Source: JABWBD01 sp040768665
Lineage (GTDB): Bacteria; Planctomycetota; Planctomycetia; Pirellulales; Thermoguttaceae
Direction: 5' to 3'
NCBI GenBank assembly: GCA_040768665.1
Contig: JAXGMN010000028.1
Coordinates: forward strand, 1 to 64,000
DNA: 64,000 bases
Shown here: positions 17,388 to 26,952 of the stretch, piece after piece
Layout: each line of letters starts with the position of its first letter
Numbering within the stretch: position 1 is the first letter of the stretch
Position numbers and translations under genes: made by a program
Notes under the pieces: model-generated
The model's database searches: none
Seen by the model: only the letters and a program-made list of their open reading frames with translations
What the model was told of the DNA's origin: nothing

Positions 17388-19010
17388 TTAAAGTCGCTGG
17401 CCGAAGTAGCTGCTCAACGAGCGGACACGGTCGACCAGGTAGGCGACGATGCCCGCGGTCACCAGCAGGGCCACGAGGAATACGACATGCCGATCCCAGG
17501 CGGGATCAAAACGGTCCTGCAATTCTGGGCTCCAGTGGTAGAAATCGACCAGCAAGACGCCGTAGCTTGCAAGGCAGAGGGCGGTCATGAACCAGACGAA
17601 ACGCACGCGAAACCAGAGCCCGGACGCGACGATCAGAAGCGGATAACCAACCACCAGGGGGCTGGCTGCGCCGTCGGCGACCAGCAGAACCGCCAGAAGG
17701 AGGCTGGAGTCGAGAATCCCCCAGAGAAAGCGGGCGGGGATCGACCAGCGTTGATATTTCAGGCACTGCTGCAGCGCGAAAGAACTGATCGCCCAGGCGG
17801 CAGTCAGCACGGTAATCTGCTCGTGGAACCGGGCCGGGACGGTGCCCAGTGCGAAATTCACCAGTTCAACGAGGTAGAAAATGGCCAGGGCAGTCACTCG
17901 CGAGGCCAACGCCGGTTCTCTGCGGCTCCATGACCAGATCCGCTCGAATGGGTTCGGCGGTCGGACGGCAACGGCCTCTCCTCGACAGAATCGGTCCAGG
18001 TCGTCGGCGAGTTCGTCGGCCGACGCATAGCGATCGTCGGCCGATTTGGCCAGGCATTTCAGGCAGATCAACTCCAAGGCCCGCGGAACGCGCGGGTTGA
18101 GGCGGCGAGGCAGGGCCGGCTCGCGGCTGAGAACCTGCATGAGTGTATCCAGCGGATTCTCGGCAGCGAACGGAGGTCGGCCGGTGAGCATTTCATAGAG
18201 GATTGCGCCCAGGCTGTAAACGTCGGCGGCCGGGCCGATCTCGCCACTGCGTCCGGAAGCCTGTTCCGGCGCCATGTAGCTGGGGGTTCCGGCGATCACA
18301 CCGGTGGCCGTACGGTCGGAGCCGGGCGAGAAGACCTTTGCAAGGCCGAAGTCGGTTACGTAGGGCTGGTCTTCGGCATCGAGCAGGATGTTCGACGGCT
18401 TGAGATCGCGGTGGACGATTTGATGGCGGTGGAGGTGAGCGACCGCTCTGGCCACCTGAGCGAGGACTCGCACCGCCGGATCGACATCCGGACGACCGGC
18501 AGCAAGGCGCTGGGCAAGACTCGTTCCCTCGACGTGCTGCATCGCGAAGTAGTGCTGGCCGTGGATCTGACCGACTTCGTGGATGTGAACGATGTTTGGA
18601 TGGCTAAGCCTCGCGGCCGCTTGCGCTTCGATCTGAAACCGGCGCACGTGCTCGGCGGAGGCGAGATGGCCGGTCAGGATCATCTTGATGGCGACGGTCC
18701 GGTCGAGCGACTTCTGCCGGGCACGGTAAACGACGCCCATTCCGCCCCGTCCGAGCTCGCCCAGCAGCTCATACGGTCCGAAATCACAGGGCATGGCGGC
18801 CGGATCAGCCGCTTCAGCGATCGTCTCCGCGGAGTCGCCGTTCGGTGGCGGCGCCAATCGCTCGAGGGCTTCCAGACATCCGAGGGCCGAGTGCAGACTC
18901 GGGTGTTCCCGGAGGAGGGCATCGCGATCGACGGATTGGCCGGCCTGGAGGCGCTTGAGGTAATCGTCGAGTGCGTCGAACTCGTGTTGGTCCTCCGGCC
19001 GATCGTCCAT
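17388..19010 (-). CDS. Membrane serine/threonine protein kinase
   Basis: This 540-residue protein starts at the ATG at 19010 (MDDRPEDQHEFDALDDYL), overlapping the sigma-factor stop. All kinase motifs are present: GELGRGGMGVVYRA (P-loop), VAIKMI (Lys), HRDLKPSNILLD (catalytic loop), DFGLAKVF (Mg binding), MAPEQASGRSGE and DVYSLGAILYEMLTGRPPF. The kinase domain spans residues 75-340 and is followed by about six hydrophobic helices to the C-terminus, so the catalytic domain is cytoplasmic. Planctomycete ECF-like sigma factors are commonly encoded next to such kinases, which are thought to control them by phosphorylation. The longer open frame upstream is a shadow of the sigma gene. Confidence 0.92.
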   Translation of the reverse strand: MDDRPEDQHEFDALDDYLKRLQAGQSVDRDALLREHPSLHSALGCLEALERLAPPPNGDSAETIAEAADPAAMPCDFGPYELLGELGRGGMGVVYRARQKSLDRTVAIKMILTGHLASAEHVRRFQIEAQAAARLSHPNIVHIHEVGQIHGQHYFAMQHVEGTSLAQRLAAGRPDVDPAVRVLAQVARAVAHLHRHQIVHRDLKPSNILLDAEDQPYVTDFGLAKVFSPGSDRTATGVIAGTPSYMAPEQASGRSGEIGPAADVYSLGAILYEMLTGRPPFAAENPLDTLMQVLSREPALPRRLNPRVPRALELICLKCLAKSADDRYASADELADDLDRFCRGEAVAVRPPNPFERIWSWSRREPALASRVTALAIFYLVELVNFALGTVPARFHEQITVLTAAWAISSFALQQCLKYQRWSIPARFLWGILDSSLLLAVLLVADGAASPLVVGYPLLIVASGLWFRVRFVWFMTALCLASYGVLLVDFYHWSPELQDRFDPAWDRHVVFLVALLVTAGIVAYLVDRVRSLSSYFGQRL

Positions 19011-19627
19011 CACTCGTCGCCCATCACCTCTTGGAGTCGCTTGATCGCTCGCATCCAGAGCATCTGCACGGCCGGCCGGCTGCGGCCCATCTGCTCGGCG
19101 ACTTCGTTGAAAGGGAGCCGGCGAAGGTTGCGCAACAGAATGACTTCCTGGTAGTCCGGTGGAAGCCGGCCCAGGGCCGCCGCGACGCGAAGCTCGTCGT
19201 CGATGCGGAGGAATTCCTGGCTGGGCGTGGGATCGGGGGCGGCCGGCTCGGGCGCACCGCGCGCGTCGGCAGCCGAATCGGCAGGATCTTGGAACCGCAC
19301 CTCGCGGCGGACCTGGCGTTTCGCCGTACCCCGATACTGCCGCACGTAGTCGGCCACGTTGTTGGAAAGGATCTTCCGCATCCAGGCCATCCACTGCTTG
19401 CCCGACTCGCCCTCGAAACGGTCGAAGTCGCGGTATGCCTCGAGCATGGTTTCCTGGACGAGGTCGGACGCGTCGACCTTGACTTGCAGCCAGGTTTCCA
19501 CCTGTGCCCGGGCGATCAGCCCCAAATAGCTCCGGCATAATTGAAAGAGCTGGTCGCGGCTGGCCTCGTCGCCCCGCCGGGCTTTTTCCAGAAGGCTGTG
19601 GATCTGGGAAGCGTCTGGTTCTGGCAT
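19010..19627 (-). CDS. ECF-like RNA polymerase sigma factor
   Basis: This 205-residue protein is read from MPEPDASQIHSLLEKARRGD. It has region 2 (VDASDLVQETMLEAYRDFDRFEGES, then WMAWMRKILSNNVADYVRQ) and region 4 (LPPDYQEVILLRNL, FNEVAEQMGRSRPAVQMLWMRAIKRLQ). No anti-sigma factor is adjacent. The stop codon overlaps the kinase start (ATGA type), so sigma factor and kinase are made together, supporting phosphorylation-type control as in the planctomycete sigma-kinase pairs. Confidence 0.92.
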   Translation of the reverse strand: MPEPDASQIHSLLEKARRGDEASRDQLFQLCRSYLGLIARAQVETWLQVKVDASDLVQETMLEAYRDFDRFEGESGKQWMAWMRKILSNNVADYVRQYRGTAKRQVRREVRFQDPADSAADARGAPEPAAPDPTPSQEFLRIDDELRVAAALGRLPPDYQEVILLRNLRRLPFNEVAEQMGRSRPAVQMLWMRAIKRLQEVMGDE

Positions 19628-19814
19628 TGGAGAAGGGGAACGACAGCGGTGCAGTTGCACGAGTGAATAACGGCTTCGAAAACGCAGAATGGCGTTTGTG
19701 AATTCTACCGCTGCCGGGGTGTGGCCGCAATCGGGCGGAACAGAGGGTGACAGGCACATTGGCTCTGAAGACTCCGCAAAATGAGCCAGTCCCCGACGGT
19801 TTTGGGATAGGCTC

Positions 19815-20888
19815 TTAATTGCGGAGGTCGAACCCGAGACCCGGCTGCTCGGTAGGGAAGAGGGTGCCGGCGTGGAGGCGGACGGCGCCGTCGGCGGGGT
19901 CGCCCCGCAGCCCAAGGTGGCCGTCGAGGTCGGCGTAGGCGATGCTCGGATCGGCCAAGGCGAGATGCAAGCCGGCGGCGATGCCCAGGGCTGACTCGTC
20001 CATGCTGCCCACCATCACCTCGAGCTTCGCCGCACGGGCAACCGCGCAGATCTTCAGCCCCTCGGCAATCCCTCCCACCTTCATCAGCTTCACGTTGAGC
20101 ATGTCGACCAGATTGTCGCGCGCGAGTCGGAAGGCGCCGCGAAGGGTGGTGACGCTTTCGTCGGCCATGATCGGCACGGATCCGCGAGTGGCCACTCGCC
20201 CCAGCGCCTCGGGCTGGGCCTGGAATGTCGGCTGTTCGAGCGTTTCCAGGCCGGCTCCGCGGACGTGCTCAATAAACCGGTGGGCCTGATCGGCCGTGTA
20301 CCCCTGGTTGGCATCAAACCGCAAGGCGACTTCCGGGCCGACCGCTTCGCGGACCTTCCAAACCCGGGCTACGTCGGCCTCGACGTCCAGCCCACCCTTG
20401 ATCTTTAGCGCTTGAAAGCCCTGGGCAGCGAAGTACTTCGCGCGCCGGACCGTGTCGTCGACCGGCTGAATTCCGATCGTCACGCTGGTGAGGATCGACT
20501 CGCGATAGCCGCCGAGCACTTTCCAGAGGGGAAGGTCGCACCGCTTGCCGAGGATGTCGTACAGAGCCATGTCGACGGCAGCCATCGCCGAGGGCTCCTC
20601 GTGCAGGACCGGCCAGAGCCGCTCACGGAGCAGGGCGGCTCGGAGCGGGTCGGCGCCCTTCAACGCCGGTTCCACCATGGTCCGCAGGGTGCCGAGCACA
20701 TGGTCGGCCGTCTCGCCCGTGGCTTGCTGATCGGGCGCGGCACAGCCGACGCCGACGATCCGCCGGTCGGTGACGATCCGCAGGAAGACGTTGGTGGTCG
20801 CTTCGAGAACGTCGTAGGCGGCCGTGTACGGCTCCGCCAGCCGCATCGTCACCGCCCATGCCTCCACCCGGGTAATTTTCATGTCCAT
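19815..20888 (-). CDS. Dipeptide epimerase / muconate-lactonising-type enolase superfamily enzyme
   Basis: This 357-residue enzyme has an N-terminal capping domain (ITRVEAWAVTMRLAEPYTAAY) and an enolase-type barrel. Catalytic lysines are seen as KIK in ALKIKGGLDVE and in LNVKLMKVGG. Metal ligands are D in RFDANQGYTADQA, E in ETLEQP and D in IMADESVTT. The pattern MVGSMDESALGIAAGLHLAL is typical of L-Ala-D/L-Glu-type epimerases, which recycle peptidoglycan dipeptides; other 1,1-proton-transfer substrates are possible. It is a single gene, separated from the sigma gene by about 190 bp with no recognised element. Confidence 0.85.
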   Translation of the reverse strand: MDMKITRVEAWAVTMRLAEPYTAAYDVLEATTNVFLRIVTDRRIVGVGCAAPDQQATGETADHVLGTLRTMVEPALKGADPLRAALLRERLWPVLHEEPSAMAAVDMALYDILGKRCDLPLWKVLGGYRESILTSVTIGIQPVDDTVRRAKYFAAQGFQALKIKGGLDVEADVARVWKVREAVGPEVALRFDANQGYTADQAHRFIEHVRGAGLETLEQPTFQAQPEALGRVATRGSVPIMADESVTTLRGAFRLARDNLVDMLNVKLMKVGGIAEGLKICAVARAAKLEVMVGSMDESALGIAAGLHLALADPSIAYADLDGHLGLRGDPADGAVRLHAGTLFPTEQPGLGFDLRN

Positions 20889-21023
20889 CCCTCAGAGGTC
20901 CCCGTCGGAACCGTGTCTTGCCGAGCCGGAGGGGAATGTCGACCGGGTTCCGTCTTCCGATGGGTGGAGTATAATCGGCAGGCGCGTTTTGTCGAGTATT
21001 CAGTAAAGAAAAAGGAGGAGTTG

Positions 21024-21953
21024 ATGGCCGAGATGCACTTGCGAAGGATGGACGAGCGCGATCGCTCCGAGGTGGCCGAGCTGATCTGCGTATCGACGAA
21101 CACCTGGTACCAGGTCCGCGGAAACCCGGCGGTCTTTCCGGCCGGGCCCGAGGCGACGGATATCTACTTCGGAGTCTACGAGGCCATGGATCCCGGCTGC
21201 GGCGTGGTCGCGGAGAATCCCCGAAACGGCCGGTTGATGGGCTCCTGCTTCTATCATCCACGGCCGCAACACGTGTCGCTGGGGATCATGAACGTGCATC
21301 CGAACTACTTTGGCCGGGGCGTGGCACGGGCCCTGCTCGAGTTCATCATCGAATACACGGAGAACAGCGGCTACCAGGCGCTGCGGCTGACGCAGAGCGC
21401 AATGAACCTCGACTCGTTTTCGCTCTACACCCGCGCGGGCTTCGTGCCGCGCTGCGCCTACCAGGACCTCTTGATCCAGGTTCCGGCGTCGGGGTTGCCG
21501 CACAAGGCGGCGGGCCGGGAACACGTTCGTCCGGCGACGGAAGAGGATGTACCGGCCATGGTCGCTCTGGAAATGGAGGTTTCGGGGATAACGCGCGAGA
21601 AGGATTGCCGCTATGCGATCGCGAACGAGGATGGGATCTGGGAGGTGCTTGTGTTCGAAGGGGCCCGGGGAATCGAGGGGTGGATGATCTCGGTGAAGCA
21701 CGCGGCGATGAACATGGTTGGTCCCTGCGTGGCCCGGACACCGGACCAGGCGGCAGCGCTGGTCGGGCAGGCGTTGGATCGGTTTCGCGGCGGATGCGCG
21801 GTGTTTCTGGTGCCCATGGAATGTGCCCAGTTCGTCCAGCAGATGTACTCCTGGGGCGCCAGAAACTGCGAACTGCATTTCTGCCAGGTCCGCGGGGTCT
21901 TCCAGCCGTTTCAGGGCGTCAGCATGCCGACTTTCCTGCCGGAGACGGGGTGA
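21024..21953 (+). CDS. GNAT-family N-acetyltransferase (two-domain)
   Basis: This 309-residue protein starts at the ATG at 21024 behind a strong AAAGGAGGAG site. Residues 1-155 form a complete GNAT domain: LRRMDERDRSEVAELI, LGIMNVHPNYFGRGVARALLEFIIEY (acetyl-CoA loop) and FSLYTRAGFVPR. The second half starts again with HVRPATEEDVPAMVALEMEV, a second degenerate GNAT fold. The substrate is unknown. A good hairpin follows the gene. Confidence 0.8.
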   Translation: MAEMHLRRMDERDRSEVAELICVSTNTWYQVRGNPAVFPAGPEATDIYFGVYEAMDPGCGVVAENPRNGRLMGSCFYHPRPQHVSLGIMNVHPNYFGRGVARALLEFIIEYTENSGYQALRLTQSAMNLDSFSLYTRAGFVPRCAYQDLLIQVPASGLPHKAAGREHVRPATEEDVPAMVALEMEVSGITREKDCRYAIANEDGIWEVLVFEGARGIEGWMISVKHAAMNMVGPCVARTPDQAAALVGQALDRFRGGCAVFLVPMECAQFVQQMYSWGARNCELHFCQVRGVFQPFQGVSMPTFLPETG

Positions 21954-22035
21954 AGATCGCCCAGGCTTTGGCCGCTCGGGCCTAATAATCAGCTCGGCTG
22001 CTCGGAAGCACCCCTTTCCTGCCAAAGACTCAACA

Positions 22036-22069
22036 ATCAGCCCGGCTGCTCGGAAGCAGCCGGGCTGAT
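22036..22069. terminator. Perfect 15-bp hairpin after the acetyltransferase gene
   Basis: ATCAGCCCGGCTGCT pairs perfectly with AGCAGCCGGGCTGAT around a CGGA loop. The left half also occurs just before it (21987-22010) and at 27763-27787 with a degraded right half. It sits 82 bp after the acetyltransferase stop and upstream of the mutarotase gene. No T-run follows, so it may be a repeat unit acting as a terminator. Confidence 0.6.
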
Positions 22070-22196
22070 GGGGCCGATACGGAAAGCCTCAAAGTGTTGC
22101 GCCACCTCGCCCGGTTTCCCGTTCTCGTCCCTTCCGTTAGAATGGCAACGGTCCGGCCTGGCCATTTCAGCCCAATTGCCCGAGGACTTGAGTGAT

Positions 22197-23240
22197 ATGA
22201 CTCGCGTAGAAAGACAATCCTTCGGCACCACCGCGGACGGTTCCGCTGTGGACCGGTACACGCTCCACAACGCCAACGGCGCTTCGGTCTCGCTGATCAA
22301 CTACGGCGCGACGGTCACGGAATTGTACGTGCCGGACCGGCGGGGGAAGCTCGACGATGTCGTCCTCGGTTTCGACAAGCTCGCGCAGTATGAAACGCAG
22401 AGCCCGTATTTCGGCAGCACGGTCGGACGCGTGGCGTTCCGGATTCCCGAAGGCAGGTTCGAGTTGGACGGCGAGACCTACCAGCTCGACTTGAACCGAA
22501 AACCGCACCATCTGCACGGCGGAACCAAGGGGTTTAGCTGGATTGTCTGGAAGGCGGAACCGATGGAGACTCCGGACGGGCCCGCGGTGCGATTCACGTA
22601 TCGGAGCCCCGACGGCGACCAGGGCTACCCGGGCAACGTGGACGCAACGGTCGTCCATACGCTGACCGAGTGGAACGAGCTGAGAATCGACTACACGGCC
22701 ACCACCGACCGAGCGACGCCGGTGAATCTCACACACCACGGCTATTTCAACCTCGCGGGCGCCGGCTCGGGTGACGTGCTCGATCACGTGGTATGGATCG
22801 ACGCCGACCGTTACACGCCGACCGACGAGACGTTGAAGCCGACCGGCCAGATCGCCCCGGTGGCCGGGACCGTGTTCGACCTCACCCGCCCCGTTCGCAT
22901 CGGCGACCGGCAGGCCGAAACCGGTGGGTTCGACCTGGCGTATCTGCACAATCGCCCGATCGGTTCGCTCCAACTGGTGGCGAGGGTGGAGGAGCCGTCC
23001 GGCGGCCGCGTGCTGGAGGTGCTGACCACGGTGCCCGCGGTGATCTTCTACACCGGGAAGTGGATGCCGGAGAAGATCGAGGGCAAAGGGGGACGGGTTT
23101 ATTCGAGATTCGGCGGACTTTGCGTGGAAACAGGGCATCTGCCGGGATCGGTCCATCATCAGAATTTCCCGCCGACGATCCTGCGGCCCGGAGAAACGTA
23201 TCGGCAGACGTGCGTCTACCGCTTCTCGACGAAGAGCTAG
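22197..23240 (+). CDS. galM: Aldose 1-epimerase (galactose mutarotase)
   Basis: This 347-residue enzyme interconverts alpha and beta anomers of hexoses. Visible family features are NANGASVSLINYGATVTELYV, GSTVGRVAFRIPEGRFELDG (substrate Arg), the catalytic His in HHLHGGTKGFSW and in NLTHHGYFNLAG, and the catalytic Glu in GGLCVETGHLPGSVHHQNFP. It has the cytoplasmic length with no signal peptide. The ATG at 22197 is preceded by GAGGACTTGAG, though a weaker upstream open frame exists. The GT2 gene follows 18 bp later. Confidence 0.93.
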   Translation: MTRVERQSFGTTADGSAVDRYTLHNANGASVSLINYGATVTELYVPDRRGKLDDVVLGFDKLAQYETQSPYFGSTVGRVAFRIPEGRFELDGETYQLDLNRKPHHLHGGTKGFSWIVWKAEPMETPDGPAVRFTYRSPDGDQGYPGNVDATVVHTLTEWNELRIDYTATTDRATPVNLTHHGYFNLAGAGSGDVLDHVVWIDADRYTPTDETLKPTGQIAPVAGTVFDLTRPVRIGDRQAETGGFDLAYLHNRPIGSLQLVARVEEPSGGRVLEVLTTVPAVIFYTGKWMPEKIEGKGGRVYSRFGGLCVETGHLPGSVHHQNFPPTILRPGETYRQTCVYRFSTKS

Positions 23241-23258
23241 CCGAGACAGGTGTGTGTC

Positions 23259-23960
23259 ATGGATCCGGAACTCGCTCTGGTGATGCCGGTCTACAACGAG
23301 CAGGAGATCATCGCCGAGGTCGTCCAGTCATGGCGCGAAGAGTTGGACCGCCTGGGCATCTCTTTTCAGATGATCGTGCTCAACGACGGCTCGACGGACG
23401 GGACTCAGGCTCAGCTCGAGACCTTTGTGGGCGACTCGCGAATCCAGGTCATCCCTAAGCCGAACAGCGGGCATGGACCGACGATTCTCGCCGGCTATCG
23501 GCAGGCGGTGGATCTCGCCCCGTGGGTGTTCCAGACCGATAGCGACAACGAGATGCGGGCCTCGCACTTCGGCACGCTCTGGCAGCAGCGGGAGGATTAC
23601 GACGGGGTATTCGGAGTCCGCGAGGGACGAACGGCCGGGATGGGCCGCACCTTGATCACTGCGGCATCGAAGGTGACCGTTGCGATTCGTTACGGACGCG
23701 GGGTGGTCGACGTGAACGTGCCCTACCGCCTGATGCGGTCGGAGGTGCTGCGGCCGATCGTCGAGAGGATACCGGACGATACCTTTGCCCCGAATGTCAT
23801 CATTTCCGGCCAGTTCGCCCGCTCGGGCGCGCGGATCGCCAACGTGCCGGTCCCGTACGAAGGCCGGAAGACCGGAACCGTTTCCATCGTGAGATGGAAG
23901 CTTTGGAAGGCGGCCATGCGTTCGTTCTGGCAGACGTTGACCTATCGGGGAAAAGGGTAA
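23259..23960 (+). CDS. Family 2 glycosyltransferase
   Basis: This protein of about 233 residues belongs to GT-A fold family 2. It has MPVYNEQEIIAEVVQSW, IVLNDGSTDGTQAQLETF, GHGPTILAGYRQA and the metal-binding DxD equivalent QTDSDNEMR. A GTG nine bases upstream is an alternative start. There are no C-terminal membrane helices, unlike dolichol-phosphate mannosyltransferases of the same family. It lies 3 bp upstream of the FAD enzyme, so the two probably work in one pathway for cell-surface polysaccharide. Confidence 0.88.
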   Translation: MDPELALVMPVYNEQEIIAEVVQSWREELDRLGISFQMIVLNDGSTDGTQAQLETFVGDSRIQVIPKPNSGHGPTILAGYRQAVDLAPWVFQTDSDNEMRASHFGTLWQQREDYDGVFGVREGRTAGMGRTLITAASKVTVAIRYGRGVVDVNVPYRLMRSEVLRPIVERIPDDTFAPNVIISGQFARSGARIANVPVPYEGRKTGTVSIVRWKLWKAAMRSFWQTLTYRGKG

Positions 23961-23963
23961 TTG

Positions 23964-25412
23964 ATGGCCGCCAGTCCGACGCCAGCGAAACGGTCGCCTT
24001 ATCGTACAACCGGCAATATCGTCATCCTCGGAGCCGGGCCGACCGGTCTTGGGGCGGCCTACTATCTGGATCGCGCAGCCTACGACAACTGGATGCTTTT
24101 CGAGCGGGAGCCGGAGGTCGGTGGGCTGGCCAAGAGTATTCGTGACGAGAAGGGTTTTACCTGGGATGTCGGCGGCCACGTCGCTTTCTCGCACTATGGC
24201 GTGTATTCGCGGCTGTTGGAGGAGTTGCTTGGCCCGAAAGGTTGGATCGAACACCAACGCGAAAGCTGGGTTCGGCTGCTGGATACCTGGGTGCCGTATC
24301 CGTTCCAGAACAATCTGCAGCGACTGCCCGCCGAGGTTGCGGCAAAATGCCTGGAGGGACTGATCCGGGCGGCGTCGGAGGCTCGGCCACGGCGGTTCGC
24401 CAACTTCGAGGAGTTCATCCTTCAGACGTTCGGCGAGGGGATCGCGGAAGTCTTCATGCTGCCGTACAACTTCAAGGTCTGGGCGCATCCGCCGGCGATG
24501 CTCGACGCCGGGTGGATCGGCGAGCGGGTGGCCGTTCCCGATCCGGTCCGCGTCGCAAGGAATCTTGCCCTGGGCCGGGACGACGTGAGTTGGGGACCAA
24601 ATAGCACGTTTCGCTTTCCTCGCCACGGCGGCACCGGAGCGATCTGGCGGGCGCTGGCCGAGCGGCTTCCGCGGGATCGCATCGTAACCGGTTGCGGCGC
24701 GGTCGCCGTCGACGTGGATGCGCGAACGGTCCGGCTGGACAATGGCGAGGTCCGTCCGTACGACACCTTGATCACGACAGTGCCGCTGGACACGTTTGCC
24801 GCAATGACCGGCCGGGGCGAGTGGATCGAAGCCGCTTCGCGCCTGGCGCGGTCGTCCGTCCATATCATCGGCGTCGGAGTTGAGGGCGAGGCCCCTGCGG
24901 ACCTGCGAACGAAGTGTTGGATGTACTTCCCGGAAAGCAACTGCCCGTTCTACCGGGTCACTCACTTCAGTCTCTACAGCCCGAACAACGTGGACGACAT
25001 CCGCCGCCACTGGTCGCTGATGTGCGAAGTCTCGCAGTCGGAGCACAAGGCCGTCGACGCGGGTCGCGTGGCGGAAGACACCGTCCGAGGACTGGTGGCG
25101 GCCGGTCTGCTAGACCGATCGGACCGTGTGACGCACACGTGGGTGAAACGGGTCGAGCACGGCTACCCGATTCCGACGCCGGATCGCGACCGTTCGCTCG
25201 ATTTCCTGCTGCCCGAGATGCAGCGGCGGGGGATCTACTCACGGGGCCGTTTCGGGGCGTGGAAGTACGAGGTGAGCAACATGGATCACTCGTTCATGCA
25301 GGGCTTCGAAGCCGCGGGCCATATCCTGTTCGGCAGCCCCGAGCTAACCGTTTGGGATCCGGACTTCTCCAACGCGCGGCATCCGGTTCTTGGCTGGGAC
25401 CGCTTCCGGTGA
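23964..25412 (+). CDS. FAD-dependent protoporphyrinogen oxidase/UDP-galactopyranose mutase-like protein
   Basis: This 482-residue protein has the FAD dinucleotide-binding motif NIVILGAGPTGLGAAYYL, the second FAD-contact LFEREPEVGGLAKSI and GFTWDVGGHVAFSHY. A UGM-like middle follows: VPYPFQNNLQRLP, then YNFKVWAHPPAMLDAGWIGE. The C-terminus closes the FAD site (MDHSFMQGFEAAGHIL). Such proteins accompany glycosyltransferases in planctomycete and bacterial polysaccharide loci. The exact reaction, mutase or amine-oxidase-like, cannot be told. It follows GT2 directly (ATG 3 bp after the stop). Confidence 0.8.
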   Translation: MAASPTPAKRSPYRTTGNIVILGAGPTGLGAAYYLDRAAYDNWMLFEREPEVGGLAKSIRDEKGFTWDVGGHVAFSHYGVYSRLLEELLGPKGWIEHQRESWVRLLDTWVPYPFQNNLQRLPAEVAAKCLEGLIRAASEARPRRFANFEEFILQTFGEGIAEVFMLPYNFKVWAHPPAMLDAGWIGERVAVPDPVRVARNLALGRDDVSWGPNSTFRFPRHGGTGAIWRALAERLPRDRIVTGCGAVAVDVDARTVRLDNGEVRPYDTLITTVPLDTFAAMTGRGEWIEAASRLARSSVHIIGVGVEGEAPADLRTKCWMYFPESNCPFYRVTHFSLYSPNNVDDIRRHWSLMCEVSQSEHKAVDAGRVAEDTVRGLVAAGLLDRSDRVTHTWVKRVEHGYPIPTPDRDRSLDFLLPEMQRRGIYSRGRFGAWKYEVSNMDHSFMQGFEAAGHILFGSPELTVWDPDFSNARHPVLGWDRFR

Positions 25413-25730
25413 GAGGGGCGGTGGGCGAGGAACACTGGCGCTACCGAGGCGCAATCACGCCCGGGCTGAGAGACATACCCCCCAAAAAGATCGAACTCGC
25501 TGGCGCGATGCATGCATGCGGCAGCAAATATGGCTGGTCATCACCCCGATCACCCCCCGGCAGATCTCTCTATTTGAGCCGCCGCTGCGAAGTTGCAAAG
25601 TATTCGAGCCGACTGTGCCGATCATAGCGATAGTGCCGCCTTTGCGGGTGGTCCAGAGCGTAGGTTGCAGGCGCGTTGCCAGCCGACTGCGTCGGGCGAA
25701 GAGAGGTATTTGACTGGGGGGGCCCACTGG
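25413..25730 (+). other. 318-bp gap upstream of the polysaccharide export gene
   Basis: No gene is supported here. The stretch is less GC-rich than its flanks and contains GATGCATGCATGCGG, a short palindrome, near 25506-25520. It probably holds the promoter of the export operon, but no promoter boxes are convincing by eye. Confidence 0.4.
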
Positions 25731-26798
25731 ATGAGCGAAATTCGCCGCTCCGTTTGTAGGGTGTTGGTTGCGATCGTGTCGCTCAGTTGGCTGGCGGGGT
25801 GCCAGATTGTTACGGCTCCGCCGCTGGACTACTACGACCAGACGCTCGACCAGCCTGTTCCGCCTGCAATGACGCCGCCGCGAGAACTCCAGAAAGTCTC
25901 GCTGCCGGCCTACCGCGTCGAACCACCCGACGTAATCCAGATCGAAGTCCTCAAAGTCGTTCCCCTGCCGCCCTACCGGCTCGAAGTCTACGACGTCGTG
26001 CAAATCGAGGTCGCCGGCACGCTCCTCGACCAACCGATCAGCAATCTGTTCATCATCCAGGCCGAGGGAACGGTGAATCTCGGCCCGGCTTACGGCAGCG
26101 TTCGCGTGGCCGGCATGACCATCGAACAGGCCACCGAGGCCATTCACCGGCACCTGCTGCAGATCCTCCAGCGGCCGGTCGTCTCGGTGCGTCTGATCCA
26201 GGCGGCCGGAATGCAACCGGTCAGCGGGGTCTACCTGGTCGGCCCCGATGGAACGATCAACCTCAGGCAGTATGGGCAGGTCTCCGTGGCCGGCATGAGC
26301 ATGCCGGAAATCAAAGTTGCGCTCCAGCGCCACCTCTCGCAGTTCCTCGATTCGCCGGACGTCTCGGTCGACGTGGTGGCCTACAACAGCAAGGTCTACT
26401 ACATCATCACCGAAGGCGCGGGGGTGGGCGACAACGTCGTGCGCGTGCCGATCACCGGCAACGAGACGGTGCTCGACGCGGTCAGCCAGATCCGCGGGCT
26501 GTCGCAGTTGTCCAGCCAGAAGATCTGGATCGCGCGGCCGGCGCCGCACGGCTTCCACTGCGAGCAGATCCTGCCGGTCGACTGGAACGCGATCACCGAA
26601 GGGGGCTCGACCTCGACCAACTACCAGATCCTGCCCGGCGATCGGGTATTCATCGCGGAAGACAAGATGATCGCCTTTAACAACTTCGTCTCGAAGATCG
26701 TGGGGCCGTTCGAGCGAGCGATGGGCTTCGCCTCCTTGTCCGCTTCGACCATCCGCAACTTCAACAATCTTAATACCGACACGGGGAGCGGGTTCTAG
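25731..26798 (+). CDS. Polysaccharide biosynthesis/export lipoprotein (Wza-like, SLBB)
   Basis: This 355-residue protein starts at MSEIRRSVCRVL with a lipoprotein signal (WLAGC at residues 20-24). Two tandem poly_export-type segments are visible, each with the form Y-x-V/L-E-P/V-x-D-V-I/V-Q-I-E-V (YRVEPPDVIQIEV and YRLEVYDVVQIEV). SLBB-like strands follow: GTVNLGPAYGSVRVAGMTIEQA and GTINLRQYGQVSVAGMSMPEI. It ends with ILPGDRVFIAEDK. It should form the outer-membrane exit pore for exopolysaccharide made by the preceding genes. The duplicated N-terminal segment is typical of planctomycete members. Confidence 0.87.
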   Translation: MSEIRRSVCRVLVAIVSLSWLAGCQIVTAPPLDYYDQTLDQPVPPAMTPPRELQKVSLPAYRVEPPDVIQIEVLKVVPLPPYRLEVYDVVQIEVAGTLLDQPISNLFIIQAEGTVNLGPAYGSVRVAGMTIEQATEAIHRHLLQILQRPVVSVRLIQAAGMQPVSGVYLVGPDGTINLRQYGQVSVAGMSMPEIKVALQRHLSQFLDSPDVSVDVVAYNSKVYYIITEGAGVGDNVVRVPITGNETVLDAVSQIRGLSQLSSQKIWIARPAPHGFHCEQILPVDWNAITEGGSTSTNYQILPGDRVFIAEDKMIAFNNFVSKIVGPFERAMGFASLSASTIRNFNNLNTDTGSGF

Positions 26799-26952
26799 CG
26801 GCGAGCCTGCCAGCAACTGCTATTGGGGGGCCTGTTCGGGCGAATTGTCGATTGCGGACGCAAGGCGTAGGATTATTGGAAGGAACCCCAGGCGACGAAT
26901 CATCCACCGCCGCAAACGCGGCACGTTCAGGAGTAAGGGAAGGACCGTACGG

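Noticed and set aside
23328..25046. 572-residue minus-strand open frame across two genes
   Set aside because: It spans the GT2 and FAD-enzyme genes antisense and has no ribosome-binding site or domain.
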